NCBI GenBank assembly: GCA_040772845.1
Contig: JAXGXG010000001.1
Coordinates: 5,642,001-5,706,000, forward strand
Direction of reading: 5' to 3'
DNA from: PWXP01 sp040772845
GTDB taxonomy: Bacteria; Planctomycetota; Planctomycetia; Pirellulales; Thermoguttaceae
DNA length: 64,000 nt
The notes below the pieces were generated by a model. It worked only from the letters and a program-made list of their open reading frames with translations. It was not told the origin of the DNA and searched no databases. Of the stretch, positions 9,366 through 18,561 are shown piece after piece; the first letter of the stretch is position 1; the number at the start of each line of letters is the position of its first letter. The translations under genes were made by a program, and so were the position numbers.

Positions 9366-9639
9366 ACGGCAAAAACGAACAGCCCCGGAATTGTCGCACG
9401 CCCTTGGCCCTGTTCGACTGTTCGACAACAGGTGGCCGATTACCTTAAACCGTTGCTGTCATTGGGGTTACGCGCGATTTCCGCGTGTGGCAAAACTCGG
9501 CGTCCGAGGCCGAAAAACGGGTTGTAACCTGTTGTGTGGCAAGGAGTTGGGTATTGTCGAACAGTGTTTTTCAGGCGGTGTTCGCAAATAGGTGAGCGAA
9601 AACGCCCACTGTTTCGCTAACCTGTTATTTCACAAGGAC

Positions 9640-10260
9640 TTACAGCAGAAAGGCCCGGCTTACGGGGGCCCATTGGGCGCAGTCCTCCCACCGTTCGACG
9701 CAGAACCATTTTCTGCGACGGGTGGTCTTATGCGACCCGAGGGTGCCTGCATCTCCGACGCTGGTCTTAGGCTGCCAAAAACTGCCCGAGGAATTACGTT
9801 GCCAATCGGTCCTATTCCGCCGGCTTTATGCGACGCAGTAGCAGACCGTACGGGGCCGATCCTGTGCCATTGCTGCGCAAGGACCCCTCACTCCGTACGG
9901 CGGAACCCTCGCGTTGGGGCCGCCGCTGTGAAGGACGCTCCGGCAAGAGGCTCTTCCGTTTCGAGGTGCAGGCCGCTCCAATGTAGTAGGCACACGCCGT
10001 TGTGCCGTCCACCGGACAAAGCAGTCTGCACCGGGAAAACGGAAGTGCCCCGGCAGGAACGCCCTCCGCACGCTGTTCCACACACGCCGCCTCACCTGCG
10101 TGCGGTTCTGCGGGCGAAAGTATCAGTCTCGCCATTCGCATACGCGCGTCAGGTGGCCGGGCTTACGACGCCGGTATACCACCCCTATTCAGGTCTTCTG
10201 TTCGGCCTTACGCTGCCCACAGGCCCCTGTCTATAGTGGCGTCAGAGTATGCCGTCACCT
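9640..10260. other. less repetitive block with nested hairpins, possible structured RNA
   Basis: This stretch lacks the heptamer and hexamer repeats that fill its surroundings and has no recognisable protein. Nested complementary arms are visible: CGCAGAA 9699-9705 with TTCTGCG 9711-9717, enclosed by CCACC 9688-9692 with GGTGG 9721-9725; CCGTACGG at 9846-9853 and 9893-9900; GGTGCAG 9965-9971 with CTGCACC 10026-10032, enclosing GGCACA 9989-9994 with TGTGCC 10001-10006. It may be a noncoding RNA or a decayed mobile element. I recognise no known RNA family, so the call is tentative. Confidence 0.3.
9989..10006. repeat. GGCACA-CGCCGT-TGTGCC hairpin, copy 1
   Basis: A six-base stem with a six-base loop, preceded by AATGTAGTA and followed by GTCC. 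A second copy with the same loop sits right behind the cas4-cas1 stop (24590-24607), so it is a dispersed element. Confidence 0.65.
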
Positions 10261-10318
10261 TACCATACTTCGTGGCCGATGTAAATACCGCGAAGGAGGT
10301 GTCAGGTGACAGAGGGGA

Positions 10319-10672
10319 AGTTGCTAGTTGCTAGTTGTTAGTTGCTAGTGACGCGCTGGCGCGGAGGGGAAACGGAGTTCGGAGATCGGAGATCGGAGAT
10401 GGGAGATCGGGACGCGCTGACGCGGCGGGGGGAATCGGAGATGGGAGATCGGAGATGGGAGATCGGGACGCGCTGACGCGGAGGGGGGAATCGGAGTTCG
10501 GAGATCGGAGATGGGAGCGGAAGGGCGCGAGCCCTCCGGTGAAGATCGGGGTTGGAAGCTCGGAGATCGGAGCTGGAAGTTCGGAGATGGGAGATCGGGA
10601 CGCGCTGGCGGAAACGGAAGCTGGGAGTTGGAAGCTGGGAGTTGGGAGCGGAAGGGCGCGAGCGCGGAGGGG
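10319..10672. repeat. heptanucleotide array with GACGCGC cores (site A)
   Basis: Tandem 7-mers in one register: AGTTGCT units, then AGTTCGG, AGATCGG, AGATGGG, AGCTGGA and AGTTGGG units, interrupted by GACGCGCTGGCGCGG or GACGCGCTGACGCGG cores and by the hairpin GGGCGCGAGCCC. Typical of the family described in the findings. Confidence 0.85.
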
Positions 10673-11340
10673 GAAGCGTCGATTTGAGATTTCGGGCTTC
10701 TTTCGTCATTTGACTTTCGACATTCGTCATTGCACGGAACGTCTCCGTTTCCTCTGCGGCCTTCTGTTCGATATCCGCTCTGCTTTTCGTGTGATTCGTG
10801 TCTTTCGTGGTTCTTGTCTTGGGCGATACTACTGGAAAAGCCGGCTGAAGGCGGAACTACGAACGTCGAGGACACAAGGCGTCGGAGATCGCGGATCGGA
10901 GTTGGAAGATCGGGAACGCGCGAACTGGGGTGCTTGCGGGCGGCTGTAGGCCAGAAAGCGGTAACAAGTTCCCGCACTCCATAGGCGGCTTCGCCGCGGC
11001 GAAGCAAGGACCAAAACGCCGGATTCCACTTGCTCGCGCTGCGTGCTTGTATGGGGGACGCGCCAGCGCGTACAAGCTCGAAGCGCAAGCGAGTGGGTCC
11101 GTTAAGGACCCAACCACGGATGGAACATGAACGGGCATGCGAGGGCGTTCTTGCTTCATGTCGTTTGCGGTCTCCTGCTGGTCTGCTGAATTGCGACACG
11201 ATTGACTACAACGCGAAGACAAAGAAGAGAACGAACAGGAGGAAACGAAGGACGCAGAGAAAGGAATGTTGGCTGGCACGAACCTTCCACTCGCACTCGT
11301 ACTCGTATTCGTACTCGTGCTCAGCGATAGCGGTGCTCGT

Positions 11341-12170
11341 ACTCGTAATCGAAGGTCTTGCGCGGCCGAGACTCCTCCCCTCCCCGCCCATCTTCGTCGC
11401 TCGACTCTCCGAGTCGATTCCGTCGGACGCGTTCACAACTCGGAGGTCGGAATGCACCGATGCGGCCATAATCCGCCAGTCAGTCCCGAAGGGACGTCCC
11501 TAATCAAGCCCAGGGTGGAGCCGATGCGAGGAACGAGCGAGGCGCAACCCTGGGTTACGAGAACGGAAAACAGAAGCCCGAAGGGCTGGCCCTAACTCTC
11601 TCCCCGCCGCAAACATCGAACCGAGAACTGCCTCTGTAGCACTTCTTCGATTACGATTACGAGCACGAGCACGAACTTCGTACTCGTACTCGTGCTCAGC
11701 TTTAGCGGTGCTCGTACTCGTAATCGAAGGTCTTGCGCGGCCGAGACTCCTTCCCTCCCCGCCCATCTTCGTCGCTCGACTCTCCGAGTCGATTCCGTCG
11801 GACGCGTTCACAACTCGGAGGTCGGAATGCACCGATGCGGCCATAATCCGCCAGTCAGTCCCGAAGGGACGTCCCTAATCAAGCCCAGGGTGGAGCCGAT
11901 GCGAGGAACGAGCGAGGCGCAACCCTGGGTTACGAGAACGGAAAACAGAAGCCCGAAGGGCTGGCCCTAACTCTCTCCCCGCCGCAAACATCGAACCGAG
12001 AACTGCCTCTGTAGCACTTCTTCGATTACGATTACGAGCACGAGCACGAACTTCGTACTCGTACTCGTGCTCAGCGATAGCGGTGCTCGTACTCGTAATC
12101 GAAGGTCTTGCGCGGCCGAGACTCCTTCCCTCCCCGCCCATCCTCGTCGTTCGACTCTCCGTATCGATCA
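11341..12170. repeat. 375-bp tandem repeat, two full units and a partial third
   Basis: Units begin at 11341, 11716 and 12091 with ACTCGTAATCGAAGGTCTTG; marker segments inside (for example ACTTCTTCGATTACG at 11641 and 12016) keep the same 375-base offset. The copies are nearly identical, so the duplication is recent. Each unit contains the ACTCTCCGAGT palindrome, a hairpin with CCCAGGGT and AACCCTGGG arms, and the hexamer inverted repeat. The third unit breaks off after ~80 bases. Confidence 0.9.
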
Positions 12171-12644
12171 GGGTGGGTGGTTCCGGCATGCGTGACAGGC
12201 GCACTATGCCCATCGCCCAGACGTGACCTCTGAGGGCCACGTTATTGCACATCGCTGCGTGCCGGGTTCACCCACGCGTTGTCGCCGCATGCCGCAGCCG
12301 CAGGTTATGCGCCCCTGGCAGTTCTTCGATTACGAGCACGAGCACGAGCACGAGCAGTACTCGAGAGCAACGAAAGCTTTCTCCCCCGCAAGCGCGTTCT
12401 TCCTCTGCTTCCTTTGCGATCTCCTGTTCGTCTTCCGAATTGAATTGCAACGGCTATCTGGCTTCCGATTAGCGTCGATTAGCGTTCCTATCAAATCCGA
12501 GGGAACGGGGAGGGAACACTCATCTTCACTTATCTGCACTGATCGGAAATTGGCCGGCCCCTTTTCGTGTGTTTCGTGTCTATCGTGGTTCATTGTGGAG
12601 GGGTGGCTGGGAAAGCGAACAGGAGGACGCAGAGGACGCAGAGA

Positions 12645-12798
12645 AAACTAGTTGCTAGAAACGCGCTCGCGCGGCCGGGATCCCGACCCAGCGCGTCACT
12701 AGCAACTAGCAACTAGCAACTAGCAACTAGCAACTAGCAACTAGCAACTAGCAACTAGCAACTAGCAACTAGCAACTAGAAACTAGAAACTAGCAACT
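12645..12798. repeat. heptanucleotide array (site B), CTAGCAA-type
   Basis: A short AGTTGCT-AG arm, a GCGCTCGCGCGG core and an AGCGCGTC core are followed by more than ten nearly perfect CTAGCAA heptamers (reverse complement of AGTTGCT register), ending in CTAGAAA variants. Confidence 0.85.
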
Positions 12799-12884
12799 CC
12801 CTTTCTCCCCTGGTGCATTTTTTCTTTTCGTTATTCCGTCTTCAGCTTGGACGGGATCTGACCAACCACGTCGGTATATTGGGA

Positions 12885-12970
12885 GCTGGAAGCTGGGAGT
12901 TGGGAGATCGGAGATGGGAGATGGGAGATCGGGACGCGCTGGCGCGGACGACTTGCCGCGCTGGCGCGAG
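12885..12970. repeat. heptanucleotide array (site C), AGCTGGA/AGATGGG-type
   Basis: AGCTGGA, AGCTGGG, AGTTGGG, AGATCGG and AGATGGG heptamers in register, closed by GACGCGCTGGCGCGG and a second CGCGCTGGCGCGAGG. Confidence 0.85.
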
Positions 12971-13159
12971 GGGCTGGGCGTGGGTTTGTTTTCGCCGAAG
13001 GCGATGAACAACAAAGCCCAGGGTCGCTTTAGCGCACCCTGGGGCCGGGACAGATGCCCACAAACAAACCTCAACGAGGTTTTACAACGATGTGCGCGAT
13101 ACCGTTGCACACAATGGAATGCTGCTTTGTTGTGCAAACGCTTTGCGGTTGTGTGAAAC

Positions 13160-13272
13160 TTGCCCCGCCGCGTCAGCGCGTCCCAATCTCCGATCTGCGA
13201 TCTCCCATCTCCGATTCCCCCATCGCGTCAGCGCGTCACTGAAAACTGAAAACTGAAAACTGTCACCTGACT
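13160..13272. repeat. heptanucleotide array (site D), mirror orientation
   Basis: CCGCGTCAGCGCGTC cores with ATCTCCG/ATCTCCC heptamers on one side and AACTGAA heptamers on the other, that is, the reverse complement of the usual order. Confidence 0.8.
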
Positions 13273-13394
13273 TCCCTCTTGCCATCAGAGCCCGAACCGT
13301 TATGATATCAGAGACCACCCGGAAGCGGCTCGCTTGCCGAGAAGGCGAATGGGCCCGCTGATGAGGGGGTTGAGGAAGGAGCAAGCAAAACGAC

Positions 13395-13472
13395 ATGAAC
13401 CAGATCGATTTTTCAAGGGCCTTCGCCGGGTTGACCGGCCACCGGCCGTTTCCGTGGCAAAGAGGTCGCTGA
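13395..13472 (+). pseudogene. cas3 N-terminal remnant upstream of cas3
   Basis: A 25-codon open frame with an upstream GAAGGAG and ATG reads FSRAFAGLTGHRPFPWQR before a stop. It mirrors the first residues of the intact gene 17 bases downstream (FDEWFTTLTEHESAYDWQR), and Cas3 proteins of this subtype open with a similar TGHxPFPWQ motif. I read it as the stump of an earlier cas3, or of a duplicated cas3 start, left after replacement. It could instead be a short leader peptide. Too short for a firm homology call without an alignment. Confidence 0.5.
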
Positions 13473-13488
13473 CACAGGATCGCACGAC

Positions 13489-16131
13489 ATGGACATAAAA
13501 ACCTTTGACGAATGGTTCACGACGCTAACCGAACATGAATCGGCGTACGATTGGCAGCGGGATTTGGCGCGGGAAACGAAATGTCGCAGCCGTCTGATCC
13601 GCATTATGACGGGGCTCGGCAAGACCGAGGGTGTCTTGGCTGCGTGGAGTCTTCACCGTCTTTGTCGGAGGGATAACCTCTGGCCTCGTCGTCTAGTATG
13701 GTGTCTGCCGATGCGGGCGCTTGTGGAACAGACTGCCCAGGTAGCAGGGGACATGACATCGAGGATGCCTGCTCCCCTGCGTCCGAAAGTCCATGTTGTG
13801 ATGGGAGGTGAGGATACCGACCAGTGGTATCTCTATCCGGAAGAGCCGGCCATCCTGATCGGCACACAGGACATGCTCCTGTCTCGCGCGCTCAACCGCG
13901 GTTACGCCAGCCCGCGAGCTAGATGGCCCATGGAGTTCGGGCTGCTGAATCAGGATGCCCTCTGGATCATGGATGAGGTACAGCTTATGGATGTCGGCTT
14001 GGCCACGTCGGCACAGCTTCAAGCGTTCCGTGACGAGGATCGAGAAAAGGGGCTGCGGCCCTGTTCTACTTGGTGGATGAGCGCGACGTTACAGCCCGAT
14101 TGGCTGAAGACGGTTGATACTGCGCAATACCATGTGGATTGGATTTCAGAACCGTGTGTCATTCCGCCGGAACGCCGGACAGGCGGCCTTTGGGATGTTT
14201 CCAAAGAAGTCGCAGTCGATTCGATCCCACACAACGAGTCAGAAGCATTTGCCAAACGGATCGAAAACGAGCACGCTACCACGAAGAGCGGTCAGTATGG
14301 GCGAATTACACTTGTCGTTTGTAACACCGTAGAGAGGGCCTGCCGCACATTCGACGCCCTGGAGGCTTCCGGGCACGGCGACAAACTGGAGTTGGTCCAT
14401 AGCCGGTTCCGGCCGGCGGAAAGGGAGGGTTGGCGCGAGCGATTCCTCAGCCGCTCCGCGTGCTCATCCGATGCCGATCGGATTATTGTCGCCACGCAGG
14501 TTGTGGAAGCGGGGGTCGATATCTCGGCCGGTTGCGTGATCACCGAGTTGGCGCCTTGGCCCAGTCTTGTGCAGCGTTTCGGACGCTGTGCCCGATACGG
14601 AGAAAGCGGTCGGATTATCGTGGTCGATCGCGGGCAAGACGATGCCGTCGCCTCGCCGTATCCATCAGAAGAACTCCGTAGTGCCTGGGAATCGCTTCAG
14701 ACTGTCGGCGATGCAAGTCTCGCCTCACTTGAATCGCATGAGGAATCGCTCAGCGACGAAGATCGCACGAAGTTGTATCCCTTCGCGCCGGCACACCTTC
14801 TCCTGCGTCGCGAGTTCGACGAACTGTTCGACACGACGCCCGATCTCACCGGCGCCGATTTGGACATTAGCCGTTTCATCCGCTCGGGCGACGAGCGTGA
14901 CCTGCAAGTCTTCTGGCTCGAGTTGGAAGACTCAAACCCACCGCCGGTGGAACACCGCCCGCACCGGCGCGAGTTGTGCCCAGTGCCGTTTCTGAAGGCT
15001 CGCGATTGGCTGTGCGGGAAAGAAACCAAGACCAAGCCGTCGCCGCGTCTTCAGAGTCGATTCCAAGGAAAAGCATGGGTATGGGACTGGATCGAAGGCC
15101 AATGGGTGGTCGCTACTCGCGCCAGCCTGTTGCCTGGGCGCGTGGTGTGCGTGGCGTCTGCATGCGGTGGTTATTGCACGGACCGCGGATTCGACGCCGA
15201 ATCTCGAACACCGGTTGCTGCTGTCTCCACTCTACCGGCCATCGCCGACGTCGAGGCGATGGAACAGGCCGATGACCAGCAGGACGGCGAACACCTAAGT
15301 TTCAGCAATTGGAAGACCATCGGCTGCCACGTTACCGAAGTGACGGACTCCGTCGACGGGATCGCCGAAAAGATACAGGTTCCCGAGGAAGTGTGCGAGG
15401 TTCTCGCCTTGGCAGCACGCTATCACGACTGGGGCAAGTCGCATCCAGCGTTCCAGGGCATCATACGAGCATCGGAACGGCCTGAGCGATGCGATTTGGC
15501 CAAGGCGCCCGACGGGGCGTGGCTTCGACCGGCGGGAAAGTATCGCTTCCCGGACGACAGCGATTCGCGTCCCGGTTTTCGCCACGAATTGGCAAGTGCG
15601 TTGGGCTTGTTCGGGATTCTCGAAATGTACGCGCCTCAACATCTGGCGCTTCTGGGACCTTGGTCCGAGGCGCTGGCCCAACTGGGCCATGATATGCCTA
15701 CAGCGAGTTGCGAGTCGCGCCCGTCCCCGTCGGCGCAGTCGATCCTCAGTTGTTCCGCCGAATCGTTCAACCTGCTGGTGTATCTGGTAGCCAGCCATCA
15801 CGGCAAAGTTCGCGCGGCGCTTCACGCGGGGCCGAAGGATCAGGATTACCGTGATCGCGATAATCGGGGACTGCCGATTCGCGGGGTACGTGAAGGGGAT
15901 CGGTTACCTGCGGTGGTGATCGACCCCGACGCGCCGCCGCTGCCCGAGGTTGCGCTCACGCTGGAGCCGGCGGCCATGGGGCTGTCGTTCCGCACAGGCG
16001 CCAGTTGGCGAGAACGGTGCATCGCACTGCTTGACCGCTACGGTCCGGCGGGTCTGGCGTTTCTGGAAGCGGTATTGCGCGCCGCCGACGTTCGCGCTTC
16101 TCGCCTGAAGACCCACGATCCGGCTTTTTGA
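13489..16131 (+). CDS. cas3: Cas3 helicase-nuclease, type I-G, HD domain at C-terminus
   Basis: An 880-aa interference effector that is recruited by Cascade and unwinds and shreds the non-target strand. Visible: Walker A GLGKTEG (residues ~42-48), DEVQ box in WIMDEVQLMD (~162), and motif VI VQRFGRCARYG (~362-372). A C-terminal HD nuclease domain starts at YHDWGK (His646-Asp647), with a later SHHGK (His770-His771). Helicase first and HD last is the order usual in the former subtype I-U. First complete gene of the cas operon; csx17 begins 15 bases after its stop behind an AGGAGG. Confidence 0.93.
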   Translation: MDIKTFDEWFTTLTEHESAYDWQRDLARETKCRSRLIRIMTGLGKTEGVLAAWSLHRLCRRDNLWPRRLVWCLPMRALVEQTAQVAGDMTSRMPAPLRPKVHVVMGGEDTDQWYLYPEEPAILIGTQDMLLSRALNRGYASPRARWPMEFGLLNQDALWIMDEVQLMDVGLATSAQLQAFRDEDREKGLRPCSTWWMSATLQPDWLKTVDTAQYHVDWISEPCVIPPERRTGGLWDVSKEVAVDSIPHNESEAFAKRIENEHATTKSGQYGRITLVVCNTVERACRTFDALEASGHGDKLELVHSRFRPAEREGWRERFLSRSACSSDADRIIVATQVVEAGVDISAGCVITELAPWPSLVQRFGRCARYGESGRIIVVDRGQDDAVASPYPSEELRSAWESLQTVGDASLASLESHEESLSDEDRTKLYPFAPAHLLLRREFDELFDTTPDLTGADLDISRFIRSGDERDLQVFWLELEDSNPPPVEHRPHRRELCPVPFLKARDWLCGKETKTKPSPRLQSRFQGKAWVWDWIEGQWVVATRASLLPGRVVCVASACGGYCTDRGFDAESRTPVAAVSTLPAIADVEAMEQADDQQDGEHLSFSNWKTIGCHVTEVTDSVDGIAEKIQVPEEVCEVLALAARYHDWGKSHPAFQGIIRASERPERCDLAKAPDGAWLRPAGKYRFPDDSDSRPGFRHELASALGLFGILEMYAPQHLALLGPWSEALAQLGHDMPTASCESRPSPSAQSILSCSAESFNLLVYLVASHHGKVRAALHAGPKDQDYRDRDNRGLPIRGVREGDRLPAVVIDPDAPPLPEVALTLEPAAMGLSFRTGASWRERCIALLDRYGPAGLAFLEAVLRAADVRASRLKTHDPAF

Positions 16132-16146
16132 CCAGGAGGTATCGGT

Positions 16147-18561
16147 ATGACCCTTCACGTACACCATCTGAAAGGCTGTTCGCCGACGCCGTTGGCCCAC
16201 TACCTAAAAGCCCTCGGCATTCTGCGGCTGGTCGTTGAACAAGGGGCGGACGCTGAGGCCCGCGGCTGGTGGCAGGATGAGCATTTCTGCCTACTATCGA
16301 GGCTGTCGCGTGAAGAGTTGGAGACGTTTCTCCTGGAACGGTACGAACCGACACCGTTACTGTCACCTTGGAACAAAGGCTGCGGTTTTTTCAAAGCCAA
16401 CGATCCGGGACTCGTTCCCTTGGAAGAATCGCATGCTCCACGATTCGAGCGATTTCGCTGTGGCATCAAGGAATCGCGTGCATTGCTCGATGCGGTGGGG
16501 CAAGCCGACGCCGTGGTGCGGGCGATCAAGGCCCGGACCAAGACGAACAGAACGTTTCAATCTGAACAACAGCGGGGACTCCTGGCCAACAGCGACACAT
16601 TTCGCAAGCTTGTTGATCAACTGCGAAAGGAGGCAAACAGTCCGGAATCCCCCGAAACTGAACGCAAGAAGCTTGCCGAAGAGATTGTGACGATCGAATC
16701 ATTGATTGCCAAGGCAGCCAAAACGTCTACAAGAGCGCAATCGAACCAACTCAAGGCAAGTTCCGGTTACAAACGAGTACTTGCTGCTGCTGAACGCCGC
16801 TTCAAGTCGCTCAAGGCAACATTGATTCCCGATTGCCGCCGAGCGTGGCGGGGATCGCACGCAGAGTGGCTTGCGGCTGCTTTCGCGCTTGACGAGGACG
16901 GCGTTCCTGAATGGGCTTGGTTGGTTGGCACTGGTGGAAACGATGGGAACCTCGATTTCACCAACAACTTCATGCAACACTTGGGAAAGCTGTTTGATCT
17001 CGCGTCCGACTGGGGGCATCCGATTGCAGCAGCCGCTCAACTTCTGGCCAACGCTTTGTGGGCGGAGTCAACCAATAGCCTAACATCTGGCGCCGTCGGA
17101 CAATACCAGCCTGGCGGGGCCGGCGGGGCCAACAACACAACCGGGCCAGTCGGTGACAGCATGGTCAACTCGTGGGACTACGTCTTGATGATGGAAGGAG
17201 CCTTGTTGTTCGTCTCGCGAGCAACTCGCCGGCTCGATCCAAACGAATTCAGCCGAGCCAGTGCGCCGTTTGCAGTGCGATCGCATGCCGCCGGCTTTGC
17301 TTCACCCGGTTCAGAAAAGGCACAGCGGGGCGAACAGTGGATGCCCATGTGGTCTCGTCCGGCGGCGTTGGGTGACATTGTCGCTCTATACGGCGAGGCA
17401 CGCGTCCAACTGAAACGTCGTACTGCATATCGCCCCATCGATGTCGCACGCGCCATCAGCCGGCTTGGGGTAGCTCGAGGAATCGATACGTTCGTGCGTT
17501 ACGGCTATCTGGAGCGCAACGGCCAATCGACGCTTGCCGTGCCTTTAGGGCAGGTCCGTGTTCGGCAGCAACCGCGGTCACACTTGATTGACGATATTGC
17601 ACCATGGATGGACCGCCTGCAACGATGGGCCCGCGACAAACATGCGCCCGCAAGATTGGTCCAAGTCGAACGACGTCTTGCCGATGCCGTCTTTGCATCG
17701 CTTACACATGACTATTCACCTGAACGTTGGCAGGCAATCCTACGAGCCGCCGTGATGGTGGAGGCACTTCAGGCGGCAGGCACAGCGATTGAGGCGGGAC
17801 CAATCCCGAAACTTCAGCCTGAATGGATTGCCGCAGCAGATGACTACACACCAGAAGTCCGACTGGCTCTGTCATTGGGCAGTGCCGCTGCCAGCGATCA
17901 GCTTGACTCGGTCCGACACCATTGGCTCCCATTGGAACCGGGCGCAAGGCGATTCAACATTTCAGATAAGCGGCTTGCCAAGGATTCCCGGGTCGTCATG
18001 ACGGGCCGCGAGCCCTTGGCAGACTTTGCTGCCATCGTCGAGCGCCGTCTGATAGAGGCTGGCATGCACGGTCAAAGGCGTTTGCCCCTCGAGGCTGCCC
18101 GGGGATGCAGTGCCTCGCTGGCAGATATTGCTCAGCTTCTTAGCGGCGCCATCGACCTTGCCAAGCTATCAGAGTTGGCCCGCGCATTCATGGCCATCGA
18201 CTGGCGGCGGTGGCGGCGGGCTCATGTCCCGCAATCGTCGAAATCCAACGATGAACCCGAAGAGGCTTGGCTTGCGCTCCGGTTGGCCAGTCTTCCTTGG
18301 CCGCTAGCGCCCGACAAGGACATTCCTGCCGAGCGTGGCATTGTGCGGCGACTGCTCGCGGGCGACAGCGGCAGCGCCATCGGTACGGCCTTGTGTCGAC
18401 TTCGCACGGCAGGCATTCGTGTACCGCTCCAATCCGGCATAACCGACGCAGCTACCGCCCGACGGTGGGCCGCAGCCCTTGTGTTCCCCATTGACCGTGG
18501 CAGCGCTCAGCGTGCTGCCGCCATCCTTGACCCTTCCCTGAGAGGAACTGTCCATGCTTGA
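16147..18561 (+). CDS. csx17: Csx17, large (Cas8-type) Cascade subunit of type I-G
   Basis: An 804-aa protein with the Csx17 hallmarks near the N-terminus: HHLKGCSPTPLAHYLKALG and a following TPLLSPWNKGCGFF. Csx17 is the signature large subunit of subtype I-G (also called Cas8u2), inferred to read the PAM and hold the complex. The middle is rich in Lys/Arg (residues ~130-225) and probably helical; no enzymatic motif is expected. It starts behind AGGAGG (16135-16140) and its last 8 bases overlap the start of cas7, so translation is probably coupled. Confidence 0.9.
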   Translation: MTLHVHHLKGCSPTPLAHYLKALGILRLVVEQGADAEARGWWQDEHFCLLSRLSREELETFLLERYEPTPLLSPWNKGCGFFKANDPGLVPLEESHAPRFERFRCGIKESRALLDAVGQADAVVRAIKARTKTNRTFQSEQQRGLLANSDTFRKLVDQLRKEANSPESPETERKKLAEEIVTIESLIAKAAKTSTRAQSNQLKASSGYKRVLAAAERRFKSLKATLIPDCRRAWRGSHAEWLAAAFALDEDGVPEWAWLVGTGGNDGNLDFTNNFMQHLGKLFDLASDWGHPIAAAAQLLANALWAESTNSLTSGAVGQYQPGGAGGANNTTGPVGDSMVNSWDYVLMMEGALLFVSRATRRLDPNEFSRASAPFAVRSHAAGFASPGSEKAQRGEQWMPMWSRPAALGDIVALYGEARVQLKRRTAYRPIDVARAISRLGVARGIDTFVRYGYLERNGQSTLAVPLGQVRVRQQPRSHLIDDIAPWMDRLQRWARDKHAPARLVQVERRLADAVFASLTHDYSPERWQAILRAAVMVEALQAAGTAIEAGPIPKLQPEWIAAADDYTPEVRLALSLGSAAASDQLDSVRHHWLPLEPGARRFNISDKRLAKDSRVVMTGREPLADFAAIVERRLIEAGMHGQRRLPLEAARGCSASLADIAQLLSGAIDLAKLSELARAFMAIDWRRWRRAHVPQSSKSNDEPEEAWLALRLASLPWPLAPDKDIPAERGIVRRLLAGDSGSAIGTALCRLRTAGIRVPLQSGITDAATARRWAAALVFPIDRGSAQRAAAILDPSLRGTVHA

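Larger units (their letters stand above)
8369..13394. other. repeat-rich gene desert between gyrA and the CRISPR-Cas locus
   Basis: Five kilobases with no convincing gene. All long open frames here are low-complexity products of the repeats (alternating Thr/Ser, Tyr/Glu or Leu/Val) or lack any family signature. It contains hexamer inverted repeats, three copies of an ACGGTGAT hairpin, ACTCTCCGAGT palindromes, a 375-bp tandem repeat, heptanucleotide arrays and about 9-bp periodic tracts (TTCGTG- and GGACGCAGAG-like, near 10780-10820, 11225-11265 and 12560-12650). A less repetitive block lies at 9366-10260. A hairpin with arms CCCAGGGT/ACCCTGGG lies at 13016-13043. Confidence 0.8.

Noticed and set aside
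10097..10145. Group II intron domain V-like hairpin on the minus strand
   Set aside because: Only one side resembles domain V (GAACCGCACGCAGG); the matching arm and catalytic triad are not in place and no reverse transcriptase is nearby.
9592..10236. A 214-residue open frame in the gene desert
   Set aside because: No ribosome-binding site, high Pro/Arg/Cys, no recognisable domain; overlapping frames on the other strand are equally long.
8780..12360. Open frames rich in Tyr-Glu, Leu-Val or Thr-Ser dipeptides
   Set aside because: Direct products of the hexamer repeats GTACTC/GATTAC; not proteins.
12645..12798. The CTAGCAA array as a second CRISPR
   Set aside because: The unit is 7 bases with no spacers; it is a simple tandem repeat.
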